Of a stretch of 64,000 nucleotides of DNA, positions 8,224-17,959 are shown in pieces. The position numbers and the translations under genes were made by a program. The stretch lies in NCBI GenBank assembly GCA_019638625.1, contig JAHBTK010000001.1, positions 62,001-126,000 on the forward strand, given 5' to 3'. The notes under the pieces are model-generated. The model ran no database searches and had not been told where the DNA came from. It was given only the letters and a program-made list of their open reading frames with translations. Every line of letters starts with the position of its first letter. Position 1 is the stretch's first letter. The DNA is from Chitinophagaceae bacterium. Its GTDB lineage: Bacteria; Bacteroidota; Bacteroidia; Chitinophagales; Chitinophagaceae.

Positions 8224-9813
8224 ATGTTTATGAAAAATATACGATCAATATATAATACTGTTTACATCATCTGTTTTTTATCGTTTTTCATTTCTTCATG
8301 TACCAAAGACATGGAAGGGCTGAATGAAGATAAAAAACTTATATCCGATAAAATGCTTGAGGCCGATGCCAATGAAGGCGGGTATACCTTACCTGGGATG
8401 CAACTGGGTATAGTGGATGTATTGACCACCTGGCGTATTGAAATGCAGCAGACGCTTAATGCTGATCTTTACGGCGGTTATTTCGGGCTCCCGGCAAGTT
8501 TTTATGATAACCGCAACAATGCCACCTATGCCATGGTGTCCAGTTGGAACGACCAGATATGGCTGGTGCCGTCCAGTAAAGTACTTGATCAATGGGTAAT
8601 GATGAAAAAGAAGGGGTTTGATACAAAATACCCGGATTTATACGCCATGGCGCTCATTTTTAAAGTGTTTGCAGGGCACAGGCTGACGGATATTTTTGGC
8701 CCCATTCCCTATTCATTATACGGTACGACCAGTGATGTCAGATTCGATTCGGAAGAAGAGGCCTATAACCTGTTTTTTGAAGAATTAAGAACAGCGGTTG
8801 CTTCTTTAAAAGAAATGGAGCAGTCTAATCCTGCTGCAGACCAGGCCCGCTATGCCAAGTTTGATAAGTCCCGATATGGAGGAGATTATGCCGTTTGGAT
8901 AAAAGTTGCCAATACCCTGAGACTAAGGCTTGCAATAAGAATTGCCTATGTGAATCCTGAGAAGGCAAAAATAGAGGCGGAAGCGGCGATTAACGACGGA
9001 GGTGTGCTGGAGGGAAGTAATGTTTCTTTTGAAATGACCACGGGTACGGTTCACCCATTGCTGACCATTACCCGCGACTGGGGCGAAGCCAGGTTAAATG
9101 CATCTGTAGAATCATTTTTAAAGGGATATAAAGATCCTAGACTACCGGTTTATGCTTTGCCTGCAACAGACCCTGCCCTGGGTGGCGAAATAAAAGGAAT
9201 GAGAACCGGGGCTGCGTTTACAGATAAAAATTATCTTCCTTTTTCACAGTTAAACTTTGCCACCAACCCCTTTGTTAAATTAATGGATGTATCGGAGAGT
9301 TATTTCCTGAGAGCGGAAGGAGCTTTAAGAGGATGGGATATGGGAGGTAGTGCAAAGGATTTTTACGAAGAAGGCATCAGGGTTTCATTTGCTGCCAATA
9401 AAGTATCGGGAGCAGACGCGTATATTCAGGATAATACCTCTGTTCCGGCTCCTTACGTTGATCCGTATAACCCTGCAAATAATGCGGCGGCTGCATCGTC
9501 TATAAAGATTAAATGGGATGAATCGGTGGACTTTGAAGAAAAGCTGGAAAGGATCATTACGCAAAAGTGGATAGCGATATTTCCTGATGGGCAGGAGTCC
9601 TGGTCTGAGTTCAGAAGAACAGGTTATCCGGGATTGTGGCCCGTTGTGGTGAATTTCAGTAATGGCGAGGTGCCCAATGGAGAATTTATTAAGCGGATCA
9701 ATTATCCTCCTTCAATTACCAATGCAAGCCAAACTGCGGTAGCTGAAGCTGTTTCAAAATATCTTGACGGAGCTGATAAGCTTTCAACGCCGATCTGGTG
9801 GGATGTTAATTAA
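8224..9813 (+). CDS. SusD/RagB-family nutrient-binding outer-membrane lipoprotein
   Basis: This 529-residue protein is the surface lid and binding partner of the upstream SusC. It begins with a hydrophobic signal ending in a lipobox with Cys26 (FFISSC), and an alternative ATG two codons later would not change this. The body matches the SusD-like_2 type: an N-terminal NAYGGYFG-like segment, helical TPR-like pairs (KVFAGHRLTDIFGPIPYS), the NTLRLRLAIR helix, KLMDVSESYFLRAEGALRGW, and the C-terminal RIITQKWIAIFPDGQESWSEFRRTGYP block that is diagnostic of the family. Its 20-nt spacing from susC and the 23-nt gap to the next gene indicate one transcript. Ligand specificity is unknown. Confidence 0.95.
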   Translation: MFMKNIRSIYNTVYIICFLSFFISSCTKDMEGLNEDKKLISDKMLEADANEGGYTLPGMQLGIVDVLTTWRIEMQQTLNADLYGGYFGLPASFYDNRNNATYAMVSSWNDQIWLVPSSKVLDQWVMMKKKGFDTKYPDLYAMALIFKVFAGHRLTDIFGPIPYSLYGTTSDVRFDSEEEAYNLFFEELRTAVASLKEMEQSNPAADQARYAKFDKSRYGGDYAVWIKVANTLRLRLAIRIAYVNPEKAKIEAEAAINDGGVLEGSNVSFEMTTGTVHPLLTITRDWGEARLNASVESFLKGYKDPRLPVYALPATDPALGGEIKGMRTGAAFTDKNYLPFSQLNFATNPFVKLMDVSESYFLRAEGALRGWDMGGSAKDFYEEGIRVSFAANKVSGADAYIQDNTSVPAPYVDPYNPANNAAAASSIKIKWDESVDFEEKLERIITQKWIAIFPDGQESWSEFRRTGYPGLWPVVVNFSNGEVPNGEFIKRINYPPSITNASQTAVAEAVSKYLDGADKLSTPIWWDVN

Positions 9814-9836
9814 CAGGCAAAACTAAAAATAACAGC

Positions 9837-10712
9837 ATGAACAGTATATGGTTACCATCAACCCGACTGGTTTTTTTCAGGTTGGTTAAAATCATTATTA
9901 TAGTTTGTGTATTTCCGTTCCCTTTCTGTTTCTCTCAAAATACAGGTTCCCCCTTTGTATGGCCGGAAGGTAAACATATGGCCATTAGCCTATCCTTTGA
10001 TGACGGAAGAACCAGCCAGGTAGATTCCGGAATGGCGCTGTTCGATCAATTCGGCGTTAAAGCAACCTTTTACGTAGTGCCATCCGCAGTGAAGCAGCGG
10101 CTGGAAGGATGGAAGCAGGCTGCAGCGAACGGGCATGAGATTGGTAACCATTCCGTTAATCATCCCTGCTCGGGAAATTTCCTGTGGTCGAGAACAAGAG
10201 CGCTGGAAGACTATACGCTGAAGAAAATGCGTGATGAGTTAATGGAATGCAATAAGCAGATACTGGAATTGCTTGGCGTGAGATCCGAAGTATTCGCCTA
10301 TCCCTGCGGAGCAACGTTCATAGGTCGTGGGAAGAAAACAAAGAGCTATGTTCCTGTGGTAGCAGATATTTTTTTGACCGGACGCGGATGGCTGGATGAA
10401 GCGCCAAATGATCCTTCATATTGCGATTTTGCGCAGCTTACCGGAATGGAATCGGATGGAAAGGATTTTGAACAGATACTTCCCCTGATTGAAACCGCAA
10501 GAAAGGATGGGTTATGGCTGGTATTGGCCGGGCATGAAATAGGGCATTCGGGCTCCCAGACTACCCGTATCGCCATGCTGAAAAAGCTCATTGCTTATGC
10601 GCAGGACCCGGCAAACGGTATCTGGATTGCACCGGTTGGTGAAATTGCCAAATATATCAAGGCGCAACGAAAGGATTTATACTCAAAAGCTTATTCAGAA
10701 TGGAGAAAATGA
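9837..10712 (+). CDS. Secreted polysaccharide deacetylase-family (NodB homology) protein
   Basis: This 291-residue protein has an N-terminal hydrophobic signal segment (residues about 14-32) and then a NodB-homology domain. Motif 1 is SFDDG, with the catalytic and metal-binding Asp pair. Motif 2 is HEIGNHSVNHP, with the two metal-ligand His residues spaced H-x3-H. A motif-3-like YPCG follows, and a C-terminal HEIGH contributes the late His. Characterised relatives remove N- or O-acetyl groups from chitin-type or xylan-type polysaccharides with a divalent metal. It lies 23 nt after susD and overlaps the next gene by 13 nt, so it belongs to the same operon; it is the only recognisable carbohydrate-active enzyme of the locus. 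Whether the substrate is a polysaccharide is inference. Confidence 0.85.
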   Translation: MNSIWLPSTRLVFFRLVKIIIIVCVFPFPFCFSQNTGSPFVWPEGKHMAISLSFDDGRTSQVDSGMALFDQFGVKATFYVVPSAVKQRLEGWKQAAANGHEIGNHSVNHPCSGNFLWSRTRALEDYTLKKMRDELMECNKQILELLGVRSEVFAYPCGATFIGRGKKTKSYVPVVADIFLTGRGWLDEAPNDPSYCDFAQLTGMESDGKDFEQILPLIETARKDGLWLVLAGHEIGHSGSQTTRIAMLKKLIAYAQDPANGIWIAPVGEIAKYIKAQRKDLYSKAYSEWRK

Positions 10713-13700
10713 AAGCGGGAAAAATTTTCAGGATCACAGTAATACTCCTGATAGTACAAATGCTTGCAGGATGTAGTTCACAGGAGAAATATAAAGGAGG
10801 CGTTTCCGCTGAAGAAGCCTTATCGACCTTCACCATAGCCGATGGTTTTCAGATTGAACAGATCGCGGCGGAACCGCTGATCACTTCCCCGGTGGATATG
10901 GAAATAGATGAATACGGACGTATGTATGTTGTTGAAATGCATGGCTACCCGCTGGATAAAAGCGGTTCAGGCAATATTGTTATTCTTTCTGATACTTCAG
11001 GTGATGGCATAATGGACAAGCGTACTGTATTCATGGATAGCTTAATATTGCCCAACGGCATCCTACGCTGGAAAAAGGGGATCATCGTGACCGACGCACC
11101 CCATGTTTTGTACCTGGAAGATACAGATGGCGATGACAGGGCGGATAAAATTGATACCTTGCTTACCGGATTTGCAATGACCAACCCACAGCATAAGGTA
11201 AATAACCCGGTGTATGGACTGGATAACTGGATCTATATTGCCAATGAAGGAGCCGTTAAAACGAGAGATTACTCGGAGGCATTTGGCGACCCCGGCTCAA
11301 GGGTAGGATACCCCGGAGTGAGCGACAGCAGTAAATGGCTGCCTGTAAATGCAAGCGGCAGATCGGTACGCATCTTTCCGGATAAAAAACTGTTGGAAAC
11401 CATGTCCGGCAACTGCCAGTTCGGTCACACTTTTGATGAATGGGGAAGATGGTTCGGATGCAACAATTCCAACCAGGGTTATCATGAAGTGATCGCAAAC
11501 AGGTACCTGGAAAGGAACCCCCACCTTTTATCGTCGAATGCTTTTCAGTCAATGTCGGATCACCTGGATGCGCCGGAAGTTTTTCCTACAACCATCCATC
11601 CCGACAGGCAATTATTGACCAATGTGGGTGTAATGACTTCCGCCTGCGGATTGACGGCTTATCTTGGGAATGCATTTCCTGCGCCATACAATCAGAGGGT
11701 AACATTTATAACGGAATCGGTGAGTAACCTGGTGCATGTGGATGTGCTCAGGGACAGCGGTGTAAGCTTTGCTGCCGGAAGGGTACTGCCTAATAAAGAA
11801 TTTTTGACATCCACAGACGCCTGGTCAAGGCCGGTTAATTTGTATGTAGGGCCGGACGGTGCGCTATACGTGCTCGATTATTACCGGAGGGTCATTGAGT
11901 CTCCTGAGTGGATGTCGAAAGAAGCTATTGAAGACGGGAACTTGTATGATGGTGTGGATATGGGCCGTATTTACAGGATTACGCCGGCCGGTGGGCCAAA
12001 AGCGGAATGGACGAAGGGGCTGGCGCTGGGAGAATACCAATCGGAAGAACTGGTGAAACTTTTATCGCACGACAATGCGTGGTGGCGAATGCAGGCACAA
12101 AGATTATTGGTAGACCGGGCTGATTCGGTGGCTGTTCCAACCATAAAAGCATTGGTTAAGACATCGCCTTCTGCAATGGGCAGGTTACATGGTCTATGGA
12201 CACTTGAGGGAATGAATGCTTTATCATACGAGATCATTGCCCTGGCGCTGAAAGATCCTGTTGCAGGCATCAGAGAGAATGCTGTAAAACTGGCGGAACT
12301 ACACTTAGAAGAGATGCCGGGGTTGGGAAAGGATCTGTTGTCTATGCAAAACGATGCGAATCTGAAAGTGAGATTCCAGTTATTGCTGACATTGGGATAT
12401 CTGAACCCGGATATTGCAGCGGGCGCCAGGAATAATATACTGTTTAGGGACATTAGTGATAAATGGGTACAGGTTGGTGCATTGACTGCACATTCGGAGC
12501 AGGCTTCGTCATTATTGAACCTGGTGCTGAACAGGTACAACGATAGGGAGCCGGGCTATGCAAAAATGGTAAGCAGGCTTGCGGAACTGTCCGGGGTAAG
12601 CGCGGACAGTTTGTCTCTCTATGCATTAATACAAAAATCCGGCGTACAAACGCCCTATAAAAACTGGCAGAGTGCCATGCTTTCCGGTTTGGCGGGAGGC
12701 ATGAAACGACGCAGGGAACCTCTTCGGCTTCCCGGGAACCTGAATTCGCTGCTGGTGAATATTTTTTTTGATACAAAGGAAGATAAACTGAGAAGCGCCG
12801 TATTGGATGTGCTGCGGGTCACTGGTGTACAGGACCCGGAGTTGAAGAGATCGGGCATTGAACGGTCGATTGCCATAGCGAAGGATAGCAGCTTACCTTA
12901 CCGGAAAAGGGCCGATGCTATTTCCTTTCTTGCTTTTGGAGAGCCGGAAAAATATTTTGACCTGCTGAAGGATTTTTTCGTTCCCAAAGAAAAACCGGCC
13001 GTTCAACTGGCGGCATTGCACACATTGAATGCAGTTCCCAATTCGGTAAAGCTTTGTGAATACCTGGTTACAGTTTGGTCCGAGCTGATCTCCGATGTGA
13101 GAGAAGATGCGATTGGCATATTTATGTCTTCGGATGAGAAAACCGCCATGCTGATAGATGCCCTGGAGAAAGGTAAGATCCAGCCGGACCATGTGAGTTT
13201 TGGAAGAAGCGTGTACATCATGCAGGTACAGGACGAGGGGCTGCGGAACAGGGCCAGGAAGATATTTACCAAAAGCAGCCAATCCGCGAAAGAAATAAAT
13301 AAAAAGTATAAAAAGGCGCTGACACTCAACGGAGATACGGAAAAAGGACTCCAGGTCTTTCTGGCAAACTGCGCGATCTGCCATCAGGTGCGGGGAGAAA
13401 AAGGCGTTGCTATCGGACCCGACCTGGGAACCATTCATAACTGGAAGAAAGAGGATATAATGGCGAACATACTTGATCCCAGTCTTGCGATCTACCCCGG
13501 TTTTGATCTGTGGGATGTCAGGCTGAAAGACGGGGAATCCGTACAGGGAATCATTGCGGCGGAAACATCTTCGGCGATTACCCTGAGAAACCAGGGAAAG
13601 CTGGACAGGATCATTGACAGGCAGGATATAGAGTCTCTGAAATCCCTTAATCTTTCCGCAATGCCCACCGGATTGGAGAAAAATATTTCCTACCAGGAAA

Positions 13701-13738
13701 TGGCGGATCTGCTATCTTTTTTAAGAAGTAATAATTGA
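10700..13738 (+). CDS. PVC-type lipoprotein: beta-propeller dehydrogenase-like domain, HEAT-like repeats and cytochrome c
   Basis: This 1012-residue protein has a lipobox at Cys25 (QMLAGC). Residues about 40-430 form a propeller of the kind called membrane-bound dehydrogenase domain in planctomycetes, with SPVDMEIDEYGRMYVVE, GPDGALYVLDYYRR and GRIYRITP segments. Residues about 440-860 are helical repeats of HEAT type. A C-terminal c-type cytochrome has a CAICH haem-binding motif at residues 891-895 (CxxCH), followed by GPDLGTI and the LDPSLAIYPGF and MPTGLEKNIS elements of the PVC haem-binding family. It probably takes electrons from oxidation of a substrate at the cell envelope. The start overlaps the deacetylase gene by 13 nt, indicating translational coupling. 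Confidence 0.85.
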   Translation: MEKMKAGKIFRITVILLIVQMLAGCSSQEKYKGGVSAEEALSTFTIADGFQIEQIAAEPLITSPVDMEIDEYGRMYVVEMHGYPLDKSGSGNIVILSDTSGDGIMDKRTVFMDSLILPNGILRWKKGIIVTDAPHVLYLEDTDGDDRADKIDTLLTGFAMTNPQHKVNNPVYGLDNWIYIANEGAVKTRDYSEAFGDPGSRVGYPGVSDSSKWLPVNASGRSVRIFPDKKLLETMSGNCQFGHTFDEWGRWFGCNNSNQGYHEVIANRYLERNPHLLSSNAFQSMSDHLDAPEVFPTTIHPDRQLLTNVGVMTSACGLTAYLGNAFPAPYNQRVTFITESVSNLVHVDVLRDSGVSFAAGRVLPNKEFLTSTDAWSRPVNLYVGPDGALYVLDYYRRVIESPEWMSKEAIEDGNLYDGVDMGRIYRITPAGGPKAEWTKGLALGEYQSEELVKLLSHDNAWWRMQAQRLLVDRADSVAVPTIKALVKTSPSAMGRLHGLWTLEGMNALSYEIIALALKDPVAGIRENAVKLAELHLEEMPGLGKDLLSMQNDANLKVRFQLLLTLGYLNPDIAAGARNNILFRDISDKWVQVGALTAHSEQASSLLNLVLNRYNDREPGYAKMVSRLAELSGVSADSLSLYALIQKSGVQTPYKNWQSAMLSGLAGGMKRRREPLRLPGNLNSLLVNIFFDTKEDKLRSAVLDVLRVTGVQDPELKRSGIERSIAIAKDSSLPYRKRADAISFLAFGEPEKYFDLLKDFFVPKEKPAVQLAALHTLNAVPNSVKLCEYLVTVWSELISDVREDAIGIFMSSDEKTAMLIDALEKGKIQPDHVSFGRSVYIMQVQDEGLRNRARKIFTKSSQSAKEINKKYKKALTLNGDTEKGLQVFLANCAICHQVRGEKGVAIGPDLGTIHNWKKEDIMANILDPSLAIYPGFDLWDVRLKDGESVQGIIAAETSSAITLRNQGKLDRIIDRQDIESLKSLNLSAMPTGLEKNISYQEMADLLSFLRSNN

Positions 13739-13777
13739 ACCTGCTTTAATTACATTATTCATATTAAATCAAACGAA

Positions 13778-15175
13778 ATGAAGATATCCCATATAAAAAT
13801 TTTGCTAATTATTGCTCAGGTATTCCTGACGGCAATAGTTTATGCCAATGAAAATGGCGGCTATGCGAAACCGATCGATGTGGGTATTGCCAGCATAGAT
13901 ATCACCCCATCGGGTCCAATACTGCTGGCGGGGTATGGCGACAGAAAATCAGAATCAGAAGGTGTTTTGCAGCGGATACATGCCAAGGCGATCGCGTTCG
14001 GGACCAATATAAAAGATATTTCCGTTTTAGTTACGGTTGATCTGATTGGTATACAATGGTATATGACCAAGCAGGTGGCCGAGGCTGTGGCCAAAAAAAC
14101 CGGTATGTCACCTTCACAATTTGTGATCTGCGCTTCTCATATGCATACGGGGCCGGAGATCGGGAACCTGATCAATCATTTCGGAAGGCAGCTTCCTCCT
14201 GAAGAGATCGGGCGTATCGACCTCTATCTCCTGGAGCTTGCTTCCAAACTGGAACAGGTGGCTCTGTCGGCCATCGCAAACAGAAAGCCTTCCTACTTGT
14301 ATTGGGGACAGGGAAAAACGGATTTTGCTATGAACAGGAGAAAGCTTACCGATGGAAAATCCAGTGGCATGGCCGCAACTCCTGAAGCGCCTGTAGATCA
14401 TTCCTTACCATTGCTTAAAGTTACGGATACAGACGGCAACCTGACGGCCGTATTTGTTTCTTATGCCTGTCATGGCACTACATTGGGAGGTAATATCAAC
14501 GAAATACACGGCGACTGGATCGGGGAAGCACAACGCATCATACAGGAGCGTCACCCGGGCGTTACCGCATTCGTGGCTTTGGGTTGCGGGGCGGACGCCA
14601 ACCCGGAGCCGAGACTGAAACTGGAATACACCACAATGCATGGCACCAAAATAGCGGATGAAGTTGACAGGCTGCTGAAAACTACGCTGAATCCGGTTTT
14701 ATCGACGCCCCGGGGGAAATTTAAAATGATCGAGCTCCCTTATCATCATGTTCCTACCGTAGAGGAATTTATTGAGCAAACCAAAGAACGGGGATCCAAA
14801 GGCTATTTTGCGAAATTGGCTCTTGATAAGATCGCAAGAGGAGAAGATATTCCCCAAAGCCTTAGCTACCCGGTCATGACCTGGACCTTCGGAAAAGATC
14901 TGGCTATGGTTTTCCTTGCGGGTGAAGTGGTGGTAGACTATTCATTAAGGCTTAAGCAGGAACTGGGGAACCGTATATGGGTGAATGCATATTCAAATGA
15001 TGTTCCTTGTTATATAGCTTCCAAAAGAGTGATTCGGGAAGGAGGGTATGAAGTGGAATACTCCATGTATTCCTATAACCGGCCGTCCAGGTTTTCTGAA
15101 GAGGTGGAAGATATCATTGTAAAAGCGGTGTATGAGCTGTTGCCGCAGGAATATTTGCCGGGAAAAAAACAATAA
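13778..15175 (+). CDS. Neutral/alkaline ceramidase N-terminal domain-like secreted hydrolase (copy 1)
   Basis: This 465-residue protein has a signal peptide (to about residue 23) and the PF04734-type fold: VGIASIDITPSGPILLAGYG at the mature N-terminus, SHMHTGPEIG and CHGTTLGG with the two His residues that bind zinc in neutral ceramidases, LAGEVVVDYSLRL with the Glu ligand, and a late NAYSNDVPCYIASKR segment with the Tyr. At the place of the family's GDVSP nucleophile motif it has GADANP, so the catalytic Ser of true ceramidases appears to be Asn. It also lacks the C-terminal Ig-like domain of ceramidases (usual length about 650 or more). It is therefore a zinc hydrolase-like protein of unknown substrate. 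It is the first of three tandem paralogues and the most divergent of them. Confidence 0.8.
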   Translation: MKISHIKILLIIAQVFLTAIVYANENGGYAKPIDVGIASIDITPSGPILLAGYGDRKSESEGVLQRIHAKAIAFGTNIKDISVLVTVDLIGIQWYMTKQVAEAVAKKTGMSPSQFVICASHMHTGPEIGNLINHFGRQLPPEEIGRIDLYLLELASKLEQVALSAIANRKPSYLYWGQGKTDFAMNRRKLTDGKSSGMAATPEAPVDHSLPLLKVTDTDGNLTAVFVSYACHGTTLGGNINEIHGDWIGEAQRIIQERHPGVTAFVALGCGADANPEPRLKLEYTTMHGTKIADEVDRLLKTTLNPVLSTPRGKFKMIELPYHHVPTVEEFIEQTKERGSKGYFAKLALDKIARGEDIPQSLSYPVMTWTFGKDLAMVFLAGEVVVDYSLRLKQELGNRIWVNAYSNDVPCYIASKRVIREGGYEVEYSMYSYNRPSRFSEEVEDIIVKAVYELLPQEYLPGKKQ

Positions 15176-15200
15176 CTGTTCATTCAATATTTGTTTTACG

Positions 15201-16574
15201 ATGATGGATATTAAACATGTAAAGATGCTGGTGGGGGCGTTGTTGATCCTGGTTTGCATTAAACCGGGATTGTTTGCCGCGCCGGTTTCCCCAACCTTTA
15301 AAGCCGCATTTGTATCAATAGATATCACCCCGGATGAGCCCAAGATGTTGCTGGGGTACGCGGCAAGGAAATCTGAAGGGATCCATGATCGTATATATCA
15401 TAAGATTGTCGTTCTTGATGATGGCATTTCCCGTTTTTTCCTCGTCTCTACCGATATATGTGTTTTATCTCCGTCTGAATACGATCATGTGGCATCTCTG
15501 TTGAAAAAGAAGCTGGGGATAGATCCCCAACAATTCTGGTGGTCTGTTACGCATACGCATTCGGCGCCTGAAGTAGGGGTGCCGGGGCTGCCTGAATCTT
15601 TTATGAAAGAGAGATATGAGCATGCTGTTGATGTTCAGTACACTACATTTGTGGAACAAACACTGATACAAGGTATTGAGGAAGCTATAGGGAAGCTTGA
15701 ACCGGTACGCCTTGGCGTAGGTTGGGGATTTTCGCAGGCTAACATCAACAGACGAACCTGGGGAGAAAATAAAAAGGCTGCTTTTGGCATGAACCCGGAC
15801 GGGGCGGTTGACCGGAAGATAGGATTATTGCGGCTGGAAAAAGCCGATGGCTCTACCCTGGCTTTATTGGCCAATTATGCGATACACGGAACCGTTTTGG
15901 GACCCGGCAATTTAAAGATCAGCGGCGACGTAACCGGAACCGTTGCTGAATATGTTGAGAAGAAAACGGGGGCTCCCCTCGTATTTATTAACGGCGCTGC
16001 CGGTAACCTGGCACCTGTTTACAGTGTATATCCCAATCCTTCTGCAGGACACCTGGATCAGTTCAACGTATTGCTTGGTGACAGGATAATAGAAGCTAGT
16101 AAAAATATTCATGATGTTTTGGACTCCATACGATTTTATACCGGGGAGGTTATAGTTAAAACACCCAGAAAATCCGGCATGACTGAATGGCCTTCCTACC
16201 TGAAGAAGTATACGAGCGTTTCCGGTGATGGTAAAACAAATTATGTCAATCTTCCTATCCGGTTTTTCAGGATTAACAATACAATAGCCGTGTGGAGCGC
16301 TCCTTTGGAATTATTTTGCGAGATATCCAACAGCATACGCGATCAATCACCTTTTCCTTACACTTTTTATTTTGGTTATACCAATGGCTGGCTGGGGTAC
16401 CTGCCAACAGCAAAAGCCTGGGAAAACGGGGGATATGAAGTACATACCGTATCGCCATATACAATATCGGCCGAAAAGGATCTGAAAGATCATGTGTTAA
16501 CGTATCTGCTATCAGATGCTTTTTTGAATAATAAAACGGGAGATATGAACAGGAAAAAGAAAACAAAAAAGTAA
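15201..16574 (+). CDS. Neutral/alkaline ceramidase N-terminal domain-like secreted hydrolase (copy 2)
   Basis: I chose the ATG at 15201, giving 457 residues and a proper signal peptide (hydrophobic core MLVGALLILVCIKPGLFA); the frame itself runs from 15132. The domain shows FVSIDITPDEPKMLLGYAARK, THTHSAPEVGVPG (first His pair), YAIHGTVLGPG (second His), and LELFCEISNSIRDQ (Glu). The nucleophile region reads GAAGNLAP, with Ala where ceramidases have Ser. It is clearly more similar to copy 3 than to copy 1, suggesting a later duplication of the 2/3 pair. The gap to copy 1 is 25 nt and to copy 3 is 12 nt. Substrate unknown; the retained metal ligands argue against a dead protein. Confidence 0.8.
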   Translation: MMDIKHVKMLVGALLILVCIKPGLFAAPVSPTFKAAFVSIDITPDEPKMLLGYAARKSEGIHDRIYHKIVVLDDGISRFFLVSTDICVLSPSEYDHVASLLKKKLGIDPQQFWWSVTHTHSAPEVGVPGLPESFMKERYEHAVDVQYTTFVEQTLIQGIEEAIGKLEPVRLGVGWGFSQANINRRTWGENKKAAFGMNPDGAVDRKIGLLRLEKADGSTLALLANYAIHGTVLGPGNLKISGDVTGTVAEYVEKKTGAPLVFINGAAGNLAPVYSVYPNPSAGHLDQFNVLLGDRIIEASKNIHDVLDSIRFYTGEVIVKTPRKSGMTEWPSYLKKYTSVSGDGKTNYVNLPIRFFRINNTIAVWSAPLELFCEISNSIRDQSPFPYTFYFGYTNGWLGYLPTAKAWENGGYEVHTVSPYTISAEKDLKDHVLTYLLSDAFLNNKTGDMNRKKKTKK

Positions 16575-16586
16575 TAAAACATTTTT

Positions 16587-17936
16587 ATGTTGTTAAAAGC
16601 ATTGTCAAAAGGGGTTGATTTGAAGCGCGGCTATGAACTATTCCTTTGTATCCTGGCTTATGGATTTATTTCTACGAGCCCTGCTGTCGCTAATTTCAGC
16701 GCATCGGTAGTGACAGTAGATATTACGCCTGACTCACCTAAAATGCTGCTGGGTTATTCCGCCCGTAAATCAACAGGTATCCGCGACCGTATTCACCACA
16801 GGATAGTAGTGATGGATGATGGCGCTACCCGTTTTGTGCTGGTCTCAACGGAAATATGCGTTATGTCTCCTTCGGAATATGATCATATGGCTCAGTTGCT
16901 TAAGAAAGAGCTCGGAATTGATCCGGTAAATTTCTGGTGGACGGTTACGCATACCCATTCCGCGCCGGAAGTGGGCGTACCCGGGCTGCCTGAAGTATTC
17001 ATGGGGGACCGTTATAAACATGATGTGGATACAGCGTATACCCGATTCGTGGAACAAACCCTGCTGGAAGGGATAAGAAAAGCTATCAGCCAGTTGAAGC
17101 CTTCCAGATTAAATGCCGGATGGGGGTTTTCGCAGGCAAACATCAACAGGCGGGCTATAGGCTCGAATGGAAAAGCATCCCTTGGTCTGAATCCTGATGG
17201 TCCTGTTGACCGTCGTATCGGATTGATACGGATAGACGATATGAATAATAAACCATTGGCATTGATAGCCAATTATCCTATACATGGAACTGTTTTCGGA
17301 CCTGCAAACCTCGATATAAGCGGGGATGTTCAGGGAGTCGTTTCAACTTATGTTGAACAGAAAACGGGAGTACCCGTACTATTCATTAACGGGGCCGCCG
17401 GCAACCTGGCTCCATTGTACAGCGTTTCGCAAAGCGTGTATGGCAACAAGGATTCTGAACTGGATCAGCTTTGTGTTTTTTTGGGAGATAAAATAATAGA
17501 AGCCAATAAAAAAATATTGCCCGGTACTGATACCGTACAACTCTTTTCGGGCAAGACGGTAATAGAAACACCACGAAAAAAAGACATGGGATGGCCGAGT
17601 GATCTCGGAGAATATAGCCGTACAACAGCAACGGGTGTACAGTTGGTACGCCTGCCCGTAAGATTTTTAAAGATCAATGAAGATATTGCCATCTGGAGCC
17701 TGCCTGTAGAACTGTTCTGCGAAATATCAAATGAAATTCGCGACAGATCACCCTTTCCTTATACATTTTATTTTGGCTATACCAATGGTTGGCTGGGGTA
17801 CCTGCCAACGGCGGAAGAATGGAAATATGGCGGCTACGAAGTGGAAGTCGTATCTCCTTATACACCTGAGGCTGAGAAACATGTTAAAGAAGCCGTTATT
17901 GGTTTTCTTAAAGGCGAGCTGAAGAGCAACAATTAA
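16587..17936 (+). CDS. Neutral/alkaline ceramidase N-terminal domain-like secreted hydrolase (copy 3)
   Basis: This 449-residue protein is a close paralogue of copy 2. Shared blocks include TVDITPDSPKMLLGYSARKS, THTHSAPEVGVPGLPE, GWGFSQANINRR, NYPIHGTVFGPANLDISGDV, FINGAAGNLAPLYS and FYFGYTNGWLGYLPTAEEW. The N-terminus is extended by about 20 residues before a hydrophobic signal segment (FLCILAYGFISTSPAVA); a later start is possible. As in copy 2 the Ser of the ceramidase GDVSP motif is replaced by Ala within GNLAP. The gene starts 12 nt after copy 2 and ends 23 nt before the last lipoprotein gene of the operon. Confidence 0.8.
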   Translation: MLLKALSKGVDLKRGYELFLCILAYGFISTSPAVANFSASVVTVDITPDSPKMLLGYSARKSTGIRDRIHHRIVVMDDGATRFVLVSTEICVMSPSEYDHMAQLLKKELGIDPVNFWWTVTHTHSAPEVGVPGLPEVFMGDRYKHDVDTAYTRFVEQTLLEGIRKAISQLKPSRLNAGWGFSQANINRRAIGSNGKASLGLNPDGPVDRRIGLIRIDDMNNKPLALIANYPIHGTVFGPANLDISGDVQGVVSTYVEQKTGVPVLFINGAAGNLAPLYSVSQSVYGNKDSELDQLCVFLGDKIIEANKKILPGTDTVQLFSGKTVIETPRKKDMGWPSDLGEYSRTTATGVQLVRLPVRFLKINEDIAIWSLPVELFCEISNEIRDRSPFPYTFYFGYTNGWLGYLPTAEEWKYGGYEVEVVSPYTPEAEKHVKEAVIGFLKGELKSNN

Positions 17937-17959
17937 ACAATAATATAAAAATAAAAAAA

